A stretch of 64,000 nt of DNA, taken from Anthopleura xanthogrammica. Its lineage: Eukaryota; Cnidaria; Anthozoa; Actiniaria; Actiniidae. Location: positions 10,221,109-10,285,108 of the forward strand of contig OZ025212.1 of NCBI GenBank assembly GCA_964019055.1, read 5' to 3'. Positions 1-12,300 of this stretch are shown here, in pieces. Under the pieces are notes generated by a model. It saw only the letters and a program-made list of their open reading frames with translations. It was not told where the DNA came from and ran no database searches. A program made the position numbers and the translations under genes. Numbering within the stretch: position 1 is the stretch's first letter; each line of letters starts with the position of its first letter.

Positions 1-360
1 AAAATAATGGGACAGAATAAACCCAATAATGGGAAAATAATGGGACAGAATAATCCCACAAATGAGAAAATAATGGGACAGAATAATCCCACAAATGAGA
101 AAATAATGGGACAGAATAATCCCAATAATGAGAAAATAATGGGACAGAAAAAACCCAATAATGGGAAAATAGTGGGACAGGATAATCCCAATAATGAGAA
201 AATAATGGAACAGAATAAACCACATAATGGGAAAATAATGGGACAGAATAAACCCAATAATGGGAAAATAATGGGACAGAATAATCCCACAAATGAGAAA
301 ATAATGGGACAGAATAATCCCACAAATGAGAAAATAATGGGACAGAATAATCCCACAAAT

Positions 361-424
361 ATGTAATATGTCCCCACTGATTAACTAATCGTTTTATAGT
401 GGAATAAAACTGATACTGAATGAG
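361..424. repeat. unique spacer inside the minisatellite, copy 1
   Basis: About 63 bp that are not part of the 33-bp unit, beginning TGTAATATGTCCCCACTGAT and ending with GATACTGAATGAG. The same spacer recurs at 818-881, which shows that a block of 33-bp units plus spacer was duplicated as one piece of about 457 bp. Confidence 0.85.
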
Positions 425-817
425 AAAATAATGGGACAGAATAATCCCACAAATGAGAAAATAATGGGACAGAAAAAACCCAATAATGGGAAAATAGTGG
501 GACAGAATAAGCCCACAAATGAGAAAATAATGGGACAGAATAAACCACATAATGGGAGAATATTGGGACAGAATAAACCTCATAATGGGAAAATAATGGG
601 ACAGAATAAACCTAATAATGGGAAAATAATGGGACAGGATAATCCCAATAATGGGAAAATAATGGGACAGAATAATCCCAATAATGGGAAAATAATGGGA
701 CAGAATAAACCCAATAATGGGAAAATAATGGGACAGAATAATCCCACAAATGAGAAAATAATGGGACAGAATAATCCCACAAATGAGAAAATAATGGGAC
801 AGAATAATCCCACAAAT

Positions 818-881
818 ATGTAATATGTCCCCACTGATTAACTAATCGTTTTATAGTGGAATAAAACTAATACTGAATGAG
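818..881. repeat. unique spacer inside the minisatellite, copy 2
   Basis: Nearly identical to the spacer at 361-424 (one visible difference: AAACTAATACTG against AAACTGATACTG). It marks the second end of the 457-bp higher-order unit. Confidence 0.85.
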
Positions 882-2460
882 AAAATAATGGGACAGAATA
901 AGCCCACAAATGAGAAAATAAAGGAACAGAAAAAACCCAATAATGGGAAAATAGTGGGACAGAATAAGCCCACAAATGAGCAAATTATGGGACAGAATAA
1001 ACCAAATAATGGGAAAAAAATGGGACAGAATAAACCAAATAATAGGAAAATAATGGGACAGAATAAACCAAATAATGGGAAAATAATGGGACCGAATAAA
1101 CCCAATAATGGATAAATAATGGGACAGAATAATCCCACAACTGAGAAAATAATGGGACAGAATAATCCCACAAATGAGAAAATAATGGGACAGAATAATC
1201 CCACAAATGAGAAAATAATGGGACAGAATAATCCCACAAATGAGAAAATAATGGGACAGAATAAACCCAATAATGGGAAAATAGTGGGACAGAATAAGCC
1301 CACAAATGAGAAAATAATGGGACAGAATAAACCCAATAATGGAAAAATAGTGGGACAGAATAAGCCCAATAATGGGAAAATAATGAGACAGAATAATCAC
1401 AGAAATAAGAAAATAATGGGACAGAATAAACCCAATAATTGGAAAATAATGGGACAGAATAAACCAAATAATGGGAAAAAAATGGGACAGAATAAACCAA
1501 ATAATAGGAAATTAATGGGACAGAATAAACCAAATAATGGGAAAAATAATGGGACCGAATAAACCCAATAATGGATAAATAATGGGACAGAATAATCCCA
1601 CAACTGAGAAAATAATGGGACAGAATAATCCCACAAATGAGAAAATAATGGGACAGAATAATCCCACAAATGAGAAAATAATGGGACAGAATAATCCCAC
1701 AAATGAGAAAATAATGGGACAGAATAAACCCAATAATGGGAAAATAGTGGGACAGAATAAGCCCACAAATGAGAAAATAATGGGACAGAATAAACCCAAT
1801 AATGGGAAAATAGTGGGACAGAATAAGCCCACAAATGAGAAAATAATGGGACAGAATAAACCCAATAATGGAAAAATAGTGGGACAGAATAAGCCCAATA
1901 ATGGGAAAATAATGAGACAGAATAATCACAGAAATAAGAAAATAATGGGACAGAATAAACCCAATAATTGGAAAATAATGGGACAGAATAAACCAAATAA
2001 TGGGAAAAAAATGGGACAGAATAAACCAAATAATAGGAAATTAATGGGACAGAATAAACCAAATAATGGGAAAAATAATGGGACCGAATAAACCCAATAA
2101 TGGATAAATAATGGGACAGAATAATCCCACAACTGAGAAAATAATGGGACAGAATAATCCCACAAATGAGAAAATAATGGGACAGAATAATCCCACAAAT
2201 GAGAAAATAATGGGACAGAATAATCCCACAAATGAGAAAATAATGGGACAGAATAAACCCAATAATGGGAAAATAGTGGGACAGAATAAGCCCACAAATG
2301 AGAAAATAATGGGACAGAATAAACCCAATAATGGAAAAATAGTGGGACAGAATAAGCCCAATAATGGGAAAATAATGAGACAGAATAATCACAGAAATAA
2401 GAAAATAATGGGACAGAATAAACCCAATAATTGGAAAATAATTGGACAGAACAAAAACTG

Positions 2461-5089
2461 TCCCGATCATGGGAAAACCAAAAAAAATCCCTGAAAACCC
2501 CCATTATTTTCCCAGTCTGGGAATTCCAGAAATTTCTCTGTGTTATAGTTCTCATACTCAATCCTTTAGATTGCAATACTTTTAGAAATAAACTATCTAT
2601 CTATTACAAAACTTGTACAACCATTAGAGTCACTAAGGAATGATGATGCCTAAAAATTTTTTGTACAATCTACATTAATTTAGTTATTTCTTCGCGACTC
2701 GGGCAATTTCAAAACTTGGAAAACACTCGTGAAATTAATCCTTAATTTTACTCGGCCCCATGCGATTACACATGCTAATTTCTCTTGTTAACTTCGTCCT
2801 GCAAAATGGTTTGTTTTTATTTTGGCGATTCTCACATGGTCTGGTATCATTGTTCTATAAAGAACCTGAAGGGCCTCAAATACTGCTATAAATGACCATG
2901 AAAAATATAAAAAATGCTTAATTTTACTCTTTTTACTCTAGATCGACAATAAACAATTATTGGATGAGGTTGAGCATGATATCGTATGGCTTCGGCAGAT
3001 AACATGGCCTTGGTCTTGATATTTCTTGTGAACATGTCATTTGACTCTTGTTTTGACATCAGAATTCCTCGCGTGAGGCTCGCTGGCCATCAAATATATA
3101 ATTTTCAAAGAACTCAGTCTTTTTACTAATTATTAGCCTTGTTTCTTGAAATGGGATCAAAAACAAAAATTCAAAGCTTCAAATATTGCTTTTTTGGTAT
3201 TGAAGAAAAAGATGATAAAAATCTAAAATGCAGTAAAAACAACAAACTATCCAAGTTTTTCTGACAATGTTTGCCAAAGCAACATCCTTGTCTTGTCTGA
3301 GAGTTTCTCCAGCTAGTTTACACATTTTTTGTCGATTTTTTACGAAATATTAGTTAACATTAATGAATTTACCTTCTATGAAGTGTTTTCTACGGAACTG
3401 AAATATTATTCTTGCAGTATAATCAGGTTTTTCTGGTCTACAGGCCACTTTTTCTCTCACTGAAGTTTCAGTCATGAAACTTCATCGTAAGATTAAGAAT
3501 CTTCCCTTGCTAAATCTAGCAAGTCGCTAAAGTCGAAAAATTGTTTTTGTTCACTTTAAGACAGACATGACTTCGATTAAAATTTGCCTTAGTTTACAAA
3601 AGCTCCTTTTAATTTGTGTACAAGTTTCGAAAACAATTCATTAAATGTTTAAGTAAAAGATCTTTAGTAAGAATTCATCAAAATTGTATATATTATGTGT
3701 ATCTCTTTATAAACCAATGCCAAAATGTTAGACAGAATCTCCCTTAGTATGGTAATACCTCCATTCGCATATAACTAATGTTTTCCATATAAATTATTGG
3801 ATGAGAAGACAGAACAACAAATGAGCCTTACTGCAACATTTTGTAAGCTTCAGGCTTAAATAAAGTTATTATCAATATGATATTTTATATTTGAACTTAC
3901 CTGAAACAAACGATGCTGTTATGTTCTATTGCTTGTAATAAATCGAGTGCTGTAGGAGTTTTTATGTATCACAGGATACAATAATATACAACCGCCATTT
4001 TGGGTACGTGGATATATAACGTGTCTTCTTTATCTACTGCGCATACGGATTGGGAGAAACCGCTGCGCACTAAAACAAACAAACTCGTCCCAGGGTCCTC
4101 TCGGCCCACATGACGTGTTGTTTGTGTTTTGGTTGTCCTTTCACCAAAGGACCTGCAAACACACCATGTTTACAAAAAATGGAAATTTTATTCAAGTGTT
4201 TCTATGAAAATTATTGTATTCAATAACCTCCATACCGTGTCTTATATATCACCGAGAACTTGGGATACGAGTAAGTAAAATATTTTGCCTATTCGATCCA
4301 TGACTGTAATTTTGATTGGGAGGGGGACTAACGAACGCAGAAGGTGAGAGCACCTAAAGTTGTAGGGGGATTATTGGGCATGCATGCTCCCTTGCAATTT
4401 TTTTTTTGCAATATTGACACCCTGGAAAATGCGATTTCCAATCTTTTGAGAGAACATTTGCAACATATTCATATTGCTGTAAAGGTATGGCAATTTCGCA
4501 CATTCTGGCTATGAAAAAGTAGAGATAATGCAAGAAATTTATTTTTTTGGTATGCTTCCTTTTTCACTATTTTCAAAGCCCCAAATGTTTTTCATGACAC
4601 CCCCCTCTCCCCCTGACAACATGCACATTTCAACAACAAAACTTCATGACAAAACTTCAGTCATTCCAAGCTCAAATATGAAGCGTAGTAAACTATCACC
4701 GAACTCCGAATTCCACTCCATTAACTATGCCGAACTAGAACGATCATTTCCAATCCACCTTTTCGGCAATAGGCTTTTACGTGGGGAATCATGTTTTGGT
4801 CACCAAAAAGTTCGCACATTGTTGTTGAATTGCCATACAATCGTACTTGTAACTTTTGTACAATTTATCTACTTCATTTGTTTATTCTGTTCTTAAAATG
4901 TTAGTGAAACTATCTAAATACTTTCTTTTTAAAAAGTTTTGCTAAAATTTTGAGCCAACCAGGTGGCAGTATTGTGTCATGATTGCCCCCCCCCCCCCCA
5001 AAATCCTAAACTCCTATACAATTTGTTTTTATGAAGCTTTATCACTGTTGATTAAGTTTCATTTTAGTAATTGGTATGAAATTGCCTTT
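2461..5089. other. non-coding spacer
   Basis: No gene is recognised. An open frame of 122 codons at 4528-4896 (plus) has no recognisable domain, no intron partner and an ordinary AT-rich composition, so it is not called. A C-run at 4987-4999 and short hairpins are present. The stretch around 4070-4140 looks repeat-like but no boundaries could be set. Confidence 0.5.
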
Positions 5090-5107
5090 GGTAGTGAACC
5101 TACTTCA

Positions 5108-5570
5108 ACATGGTAGTGAAAGCGACACCGCTGCAGAACGTCTGCGCACGCGCGAGTTTCAATATCTCCGAATTCACAGAGTAAAGTCTCCCTTGGCAAG
5201 CCCTTCCTGTTCTTGTTTTTTCAGCCCTCATGCATATACTAGTTTTGTTTGAACCATCTACTACCACTACCACTCGTAAAAACAACATCAAGAAAATAGC
5301 GATAGCAGTACTCGACGGCTGCACGCGACCCACTTTAAACTTCATTTTCACCTTTGGTGCAAACGTAAAACTATGTGGTGCAAAAAGTAGGTTATTTTAT
5401 ATATGACACTGTAGCTACTCTGAAAATTTCTCGCTCGGCTTTGCTTTATTCGCTTCGGCTTTTTGAATTTCGCGCCATGGTAGCAAGGTTTGTTCACAAA
5501 ACAAATAATTTTTAGCGCATGCGCATTGCGTTCTGCAGCGGTGTCAGTGAAAGCATAGTGATTGGTAGCA
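5108..5570. repeat. inverted-repeat element (ends GTGAAAGCGACACCGCTGC)
   Basis: The left end has AGTGAAAGCGACACCGCTGC followed by AGAACG. The right end has CGTTCTGCAGCGGTGTCAGT followed by GAAAGCAT. These arms are inverted copies about 30 bp long and 450 bp apart. This suggests a non-autonomous DNA transposon remnant. No coding capacity and no clear target duplication were seen. Confidence 0.5.
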
Positions 5571-5950
5571 AACATACTGGTAGCAAAATTAAATTAAATA
5601 TTGCCAAGCTCAGACCCCAACCCAAAGTTTTTTTACTTTTGCATATTACTAGCCTATTATATTTTCCATCTTAGCCCCCCCCAACACACATACATACACT
5701 TTTTATGGTTCTCCTAAGTCCTAGATATATAGCTAGCATTTAAAAATTCAGCACTCTTGGACCATACATTCCGTTAGTCACTGATAGAATATCAGAACTC
5801 CATTTAATAACTTACAGTAATTTTGACAAAATGTTGATTTAAACTAAAATGTAAATACACCTTTATATATTATGTTCAATGTAATGCATATGCTACTACC
5901 TGCACTATATAATAGGGTTCCTGCCCTCACATCAATGACATACTGTAATT

Positions 5951-6094
5951 TAGAGTGAAATCACTTAACCCGTGAAATAGATATTAGACTAATGCACTTT
6001 AGTAGACCCTAATTCCATTGTTTTCTTGGGTGTCTATTTGATTATTACACTTTAAGAAGCAATTTTTTTTCACAGGTTTAGTGATTTCACTCTA
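5951..6094. mobile_element. 144-bp MITE with TA-flanked TIRs (Tc1/mariner-like)
   Basis: Starts TAGAGTGAAATCACTTAACC and ends GTTTAGTGATTTCACTCTA, inverted arms of about 25 bp with few mismatches. TA lies at both extremities, which fits the TA target duplication of the Tc1/mariner superfamily. There is no open frame. The family assignment rests only on the dinucleotide and is tentative. Confidence 0.65.
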
Positions 6095-6180
6095 CTTGAT
6101 ACTTATTAATTCAATAAACCCATACCTAGCCTGTTACATAAATAAATAACTTAAGTATACCTTACTTAGGGCCTCTGTAC

Positions 6181-6663
6181 AAGGAGGGAGGGTAACCCTA
6201 CCACTAGGGTTACCCTAGCTCTTCCACCTGTTTTCTCATATATTTTAATGCCTTTACAAGCGCACCTAGGTTACCCTAGCGGTAGGTAGCGTTTTGCAGG
6301 GTAACCCTTCTGCTTGAGTCAAGTTTTCCTTTGTATAACCATTAGCTAGGGATAACCTGCCTTAATTACCTGGATAAATTTTTATCGGTTGTTAAACCTC
6401 ATTTCATCAATAACTTGGTAATTAATTATCATAACCCAGTAAACAAATGACTGCTGAATCACAATATCAATAGGCAAAATAGATTTAAAAGTTAAAATAA
6501 CTGCTAATATCTTGCGATTCCCCATTTTGTTTGTTGACATTCCTACCATAAAATTTACCCTGGCACTAGGATTATTACCCTACTCGTATATTAAGCTGAG
6601 CTATCTTTTGACCCTACCTGCAGGCCGGTATCCCCAACACTAGTACTACGGGTTACCCTCCTT
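6181..6663. mobile_element. 480-bp non-autonomous DNA element, TIR AAGGAGGGAGGGTAACCC
   Basis: The left end AAGGAGGGAGGGTAACCCTA is matched by the inverted right end GGGTTACCCTCCTTT. Internal GGTAACCCTA/TAGGGTTACC motifs recur, so subterminal repeats are likely. No transposase-like frame is present. Confidence 0.65.
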
Positions 6664-7620
6664 TCTTCTAAAGTTAAATTGAATTTGACCCTGAAATTTC
6701 TTTCAGTGTTTCAATTCCAAAAGCTAGCTATCTTTTTTCTACCAAATGAATTAGGTTTATAGGGAATGGATTCTCATTCCTGCCAAGTTGATCTTCATAA
6801 GAAACCCAAGGTCAACCAATGATATTCAAGAATTCTGAGCGATAATTATACTCACAATTATTCAGAAATTCAAGCTGAGAGAGAAACCTCATATCGTAAG
6901 AGTAAGAAAGGAGTTTTTCTGTGGTAGTGTCAATTCCATTCAAGATTCGAGAAATTGAGCTTCCATGTATGGTGGATACCAAACCAAAAACAGCTTTTTT
7001 GTTAACAATACTCTACCTTAATACAGACTTCACAAAACTTGGTAAAATCACGCAGACATGGTTTTCACATTTGTATGCTTATATAGTTTGGTAGGTAAAT
7101 TATATGGCATGAAATTAGTACCAATAAACATTTTCTAATTCAAATTGTAAAAACAAAAACCAGTCTACCCAAACTAAAAGACGTCTTTACAATTATGAAA
7201 AAGCTTGCTTTTTTCCCACCATGATTTTGTGTCCAACCAGCTGATTAAGTATGGCATAAAATTTCAATTCGAAATAACTAGGTATACTAAAGACAGGAAT
7301 CCTAATTTGCCAAAAAAATATATATATATCCACTAAAACTTCTCCAGTTTTACTAATAATTCTGTTAATTTTCAAATAAATGCATACAATATACTGTCAG
7401 TACATGTACAATATTTTATGACTTCTCATCCTCACTGAATAAGTTAATTCATGGAAGTGGGATCAAATTACATATAATTATGCATGTAGCTCTATATATT
7501 AACAGCATAGTACTATAGATTACTAATCCTAACTACAGCTGTAAACCTTCACATGATATATTATTAGTAGTTTTCAAAATATATCTTAACTAGAACAGCT
7601 GTAGCCCACTATCACTGAAT

Positions 7621-7622
<2 letters not shown>

Positions 7623-7672
<50 letters not shown>
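7623..7672. repeat. (CT)25 microsatellite
   Basis: Uninterrupted CT dinucleotide run of about 50 bp. Confidence 0.97.
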
Positions 7673-7676
<4 letters not shown>

Positions 7677-7697
7677 AGTATAGATTTAAATGCATAC

Positions 7698-8248
7698 TAA
7701 CCCCTAGTTCAATATTCTCAGTAAAAATTCTACCTGAAGTGAATAGTTGAATGGTAGATATTTCTTGATTTGAGAATTGCATCTTTAAGTTATATACTTC
7801 TGTGACTTCAGGTTAGCCTTCATTAGATATACAAAATTTAATTTGTTCACTCAAACAGTATCATAAAGCATCATAAGATTAATATAAATTTGCTCATGGT
7901 TTACTTGAAAGTTAATGAAAATTTTTTTTCTCATTATCACCAACAAAAACACTCGATTTGAAAGTATATATTATTAAATGCTAGCATATGCACGTAATGT
8001 TTATAAACATTAATTGCCATTGTGATGATAATATGCCAACCATTTAAACAATAGGTTTAATTTTGTCACTTTGTTTTATAGCATTGTCCAATAAATTTCT
8101 GGTTGGCAATTTTTAAATAACAATCAACTAAAGCAAATTATGGTAAATTATTAAAGATGGTATCAATTAACTCAAATCAAGAAATATTTTACTACTCAAC
8201 TATTCACTACACATAGAATTAATTCCAACAATATCGAATCAGGGGTTA
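7698..8248. mobile_element. 551-bp element with about 75-bp TIRs (TAACCCCTAGTTC)
   Basis: The left arm runs from TAACCCCTAGTTCAATATT through GAATAGTTGAATGGTAGATA to TTTCTTGATTTGAG. The right arm is its inverted copy, ending AATATCGAATCAGGGGTTA. Arms are about 75 bp with scattered mismatches and there is no coding frame inside. A third, solitary end of the same family lies at 15048-15100. Confidence 0.7.
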
Positions 8249-8608
8249 TATTTTTATTCAAGTCAAAGCAAACATTATTGCTGTAAAACAATATCTGAAA
8301 GCCAGAGGGAATGGAAATTTTAATATATCAATTAGAGCAGGCTACAGTGACTTAGGTTGCGATTGGTAGAAACCTTTTTTTTTTTTTTTTTGAATATAGT
8401 AAAACTGTAGTCAATTATTCCATTTGTCAGGTTTAATAATAGACAACAATAGATTAGAATATGAACCCATTTGTCTGTAGAGTGTGCATTGTATTGTAGC
8501 TATACAAACAAAAAAGCTAGTTGCATGATCATGAAGCTAGTAAAATGATGTAACTTCTACAAATAGTATTTGGGAGATTGATCCAAATTATGCACCTTAA
8601 TCATACAA

Positions 8609-8794
8609 TTGTGTTGCAAGTTCCAGAGGAACAGTTAGTCATACATAATACCACCCTGCTAGCAAAAACATTTCTTTGTTGGAGAGAGTAGAAAGAGCTT
8701 CTACTTCTCCAACAAAGTCACACAACAAAATGTTGTTGTTGTATGGGCTGGTAATATGAGCACATTAATTTTGCTCTGAAACTTGCAACACAAC
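8609..8794. mobile_element. 186-bp fold-back element
   Basis: Outer arms TTGTGTTGCAAGTTCCAGAG and CTCTGAAACTTGCAACACAA are inverted. An inner perfect hairpin at about 8671-8718 has stem CTTTGTTGGAGA / TCTCCAACAAAG. It lies about 220 bp past the NCX stop codon and could be in its 3' UTR. Confidence 0.55.
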
Positions 8795-9016
8795 AATGTT
8801 GCTTGACAAGTTGCATGATTTTGTTGGTTGTAAACTGCATCTTTATGTTAAGCTAATACTATGGACAGTCAGTTGGGTTCATATTGTAAACTACATGCCT
8901 GATTTAAAAACATGTACTGGCCTGTATTCTTCATTAAAAAAGAATGTACATACTTTACAATCATGTACATCTTAGTTTCTATAGCTAGATTTAATAAAAG
9001 TATTACCAGGAATGGC

Positions 9017-9396
9017 CTAGAAACCTGGATTAATATGGCAATATGACTGCAGGGATGAAAGCACAATGTAGATAATCCACAATGAACCTAGCAAAATTGA
9101 TGATGCAATTTTGTAGTTTCTTGGGCCTCCAAGCTCACCTCCTATCCTTGGATTTCTACGCAACATCATGACTGCAATTGCCACTAATGCAGCAATACAA
9201 AAGACCATTACTGAAAAACCTAAAGAACCCCCATCCACTTCAAATTTTCTTCCATTTGCAGCATGATAGATTGCAGCTACAGACCATGCCAAACCAATAC
9301 CAAGGAACACATTAACGGAATTACTGCCTGTCACATTACCAACTGAAGAATCAGCAGTGTCATCATTTATTGCTGCAACTTTGCTGGCAAAAGTAT
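9017..9396 (-). CDS. NCX: NCX coding exon 4: alpha-2 and C terminus
   Basis: The acceptor CTTTTCAG|ATACTT completes the Asp of PDTFASK. The exon encodes [19 protein letters not shown], further helices, [14 protein letters not shown] and the terminal YCHINPGF before TAG. Confidence 0.95.
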
Positions 9397-12300
9397 CTGA
9401 AAAGGAAAATAAAAAGAGAGTAAGTATATCTGTATACATGTGTATGTAATATATTTAGTAAATATATATATACCCAGCCCTTCTGGTGCTTGAGATATTG
9501 GCTGACAATATCCGAGGATAAAAAATGATGAGAAGCAAAGCTTCAAGCTATAAATAAGGGCATATATGATATTTTGAGGACCATTTCTCATCCAAGGACA
9601 TCAGTCCATATCCCAGTGAGCCAGAATGGGGTTTATCTATTTTCATAACCCAACATTACTTTTAATTACTGGAACAGATTCTGCTGACTGAAATACAAAA
9701 CCCATATATTTTGTTGATTTTTTCTGTTTTCTGGTTTTTTCTGTTTTCGATAATGATAACAGTTATTTCATAAAAAAGGATAAAAGTACCTGAGAAAACT
9801 ATAAGTACAAGTATAAAATTAATATAGGTATATAATTGTTATCTGCTCGAAAACAATTAAGTACTCATTTAATTTCAAAATTTGAAATCGTTTTTCTTTC
9901 ATTTTCAGATATAACTTATCCCTTCACCTAATATACAGTTTTCAAGCTCTCAAAAGATTTAGAAACACTTCAGGAATTTTTAGTCTTTCACACCATCAAT
10001 CAAATAATTGTTCTATATTGCCATGATAGTTATATTATATATCTGCCATGGAAATATCCTACCTTTTGATAATAAGAAAATTTTGGTAAAATCTATAGCA
10101 CTAAATCTACTGATCCTTTTGAGCTTGATGTACTTTTGAAAAAAAAACCTTTCTGGAGAGCTTCAGTATCTTGCTAGAAATTTGATATCTTAAATGTGGC
10201 CTATAGACCCCCTTTGTGTGATGTCAAAGCAGCTCCATTTAGAGAACAAAACAAAAGAATCTCCTGAGGATTGGAATTGTTTTGTCCTCCAAATTGAAGA
10301 GGTCTATTGTATATTTTGATTTGGTCAATCTTAATTCTTGGGATCCTGATGTGTATACAACAAATTCAAAAATTGTTGTTGAGTTAAAAAAAATTTAAAT
10401 TATAAATGCTAGGACCAAAGGCCATGATCTGGTTATAAGCAGTTAATAGCTAATATATTATGAATATTGCAGTTCTTCAGCTCTCCAACATTGATTCAAG
10501 TTACTGAACAAATAATTTTGTCATGTCTCTTCATGCATGTGCATATAGACCCTCTTAATAAATCCTACAATGCTTTATTTTCCGTATTTGGTGTCAAATT
10601 TATTCTTTTCAATTTCGTTCAAAAGAACAAATTTCAAAAGAATATATTTGATGTCAAATGCAAAAAAATAAAGCATCATAGGATTTATTAAAAGGGTCTA
10701 TATGCAAACACTCTCCAAATGCCCAATGCATAATATAGTATCAACTATTCAGAATACCCCTCAGTCTTAGCTTCGAATTCAATGACAACAGTTTTTTGAA
10801 TTTGATGTATACAAACAAACATATATATTATTATTGTTTTCTGCATAAAAATTCTGTACCTGGAAGACTTGTTCCCAAAGCAACAAATGTTATGGCAACA
10901 ACACTATCTGAAAGGCTAATAGTGCAACCAAAGTGTGAAGCTATGTCTCCAACAAATGCAGTTAGAACACCAATCATTATAATGGAAACAACAAAACATG
11001 CCCAGCCACCCCAAATATCTGTGGGTGGAACACATGCAAACAGAAGTTTCCAAAACACTGTCAGGAAGTGCATCATGTAGTCTCCAAAACTCGGAGGGGA
11101 AGGCTCTTCACTTTCATCATCTCCGCTACCACCAACTGTAAGAGCATCTTTAAATTGTTCTCTCCAAGATGATGTCCCAACTACTAATGCAAGGTTTGCC
11201 TTAGCAAGCAGCTTATCCACTGTGTTCTTGAATTCTTTACTTTCAACAATTTCGACCTCAATTTTTGAAATTTCACCTGGTAATTAGTTTGCAAAGAAAA
11301 AATCAAGTGGTAAATTAAATTTGCTAAGAAAAAAGTCAGAAAAACTCAGAAATAAATCAATGGAGATTTGGGATCCCATGTTCAACTTCCACTGTAGTTT
11401 AATTTAATCTGTGCTAATTAATTAGCAGCATCTACAACAAGGAAAAATTGTCAAGGATGAAATGGACAACAAGGAATATTACAGTCAAAACGACTCAAGT
11501 GTACTAGCTAGCTCCCTAGAATCAATTAATGAATTTATTATTCGAATATTCGACTCCAAACTTGAAAATAAATTATCTACCTGAGTTTTGATTGGATTCA
11601 TCAACAACTGCCATATGGCCATGGCAAGGTAGAAAAACTCCCCATAAAGGCCGGCTGTCGCTTAGAATTTTAGTTGTGAAATGAATGCGAAGTTTGGAAT
11701 TTTTTATAAAAACTCAATCAATTCAATATTCGAATAATGAAATCATTAATGGAGCCTAGGAGGTATGTTTGAGCCATTTTGACTGTAATGAGATTAGTTC
11801 CCAGCCTGTTACTTCGATTACTGATCGAAACTTGTCAAGGAAAACTTGTTCATCACATCCACAAGTAAGGAAACCTTGTCAATAAAAAATTGTTAAGGAA
11901 AACTTGCTAATCATGCATCTTAGCAAGCAATGAAAATTGTCAAGTATATGGCTTATTATAAGGGCTTTGAAGACAGTCATGATCAGTTGGTGTCTATAAA
12001 AATACTGTATAGAACCACGTACATACTGCACCCTAATTAAAAACATTAAACGGTGTTTTTCTAAAATAACACTGGAATTTTCAAAGCTATTCTTCATAAA
12101 TTAGTATCTTCATTAAAAATAAATATAAGTATAGCCAGCTTAAGATAACATATCTCATAAAACATTCATTTGAAGCACGGAAGCACGGGTGGCGTCGCGG
12201 TGAGAGCGTTCCCTCTCACCAAGGTGACCCAAGTTCAAGCCCCACTGGGCTCGGTGTCGTATGTGAGTAGAGTTGTTTGTTGGTTCTCTCCTGTGCTTCC

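Larger units (their letters stand above)
1..2460. repeat. 33-bp minisatellite array with higher-order units
   Basis: Tandem copies of a 33-bp unit fill this stretch, and the array is cut by the window edge. Two main unit types alternate. One contains ATAAACCCAATAATGGGAAA and the other contains ATAATCCCACAAATGAGAAA; both end in ATAATGGGACAGA. Unit types recur in a fixed order, giving larger periods: the block starting at 1119 restarts at 1582 (463 bp) and at 2111 (529 bp, two extra units). Because 33 is divisible by three and the unit lacks stops in several frames, long open frames appear on both strands. Differences between unit types are not concentrated at third codon positions, so I read it as non-coding satellite DNA. 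Confidence 0.95.
9397..10859 (-). other. NCX intron 3 with two small fold-back repeats
   Basis: GT-AG intron. It contains the TATAGACC-ended repeats at 10202-10307 and 10544-10702, which are listed separately. Otherwise it is AT-rich and shows nothing recognisable. Confidence 0.8.

Noticed and set aside
7..2494. Long open frames in both directions with Met-Gly-Gln-Asn-Lys or Pro-Leu-Phe-Ser-His repeats
   Set aside because: They follow from a 33-bp tandem repeat that lacks stops. Frames run on both strands and unit variation is not codon-like.
4528..4896. 122-codon plus-strand frame
   Set aside because: No recognisable motif, AT-rich random composition and no partner exon.
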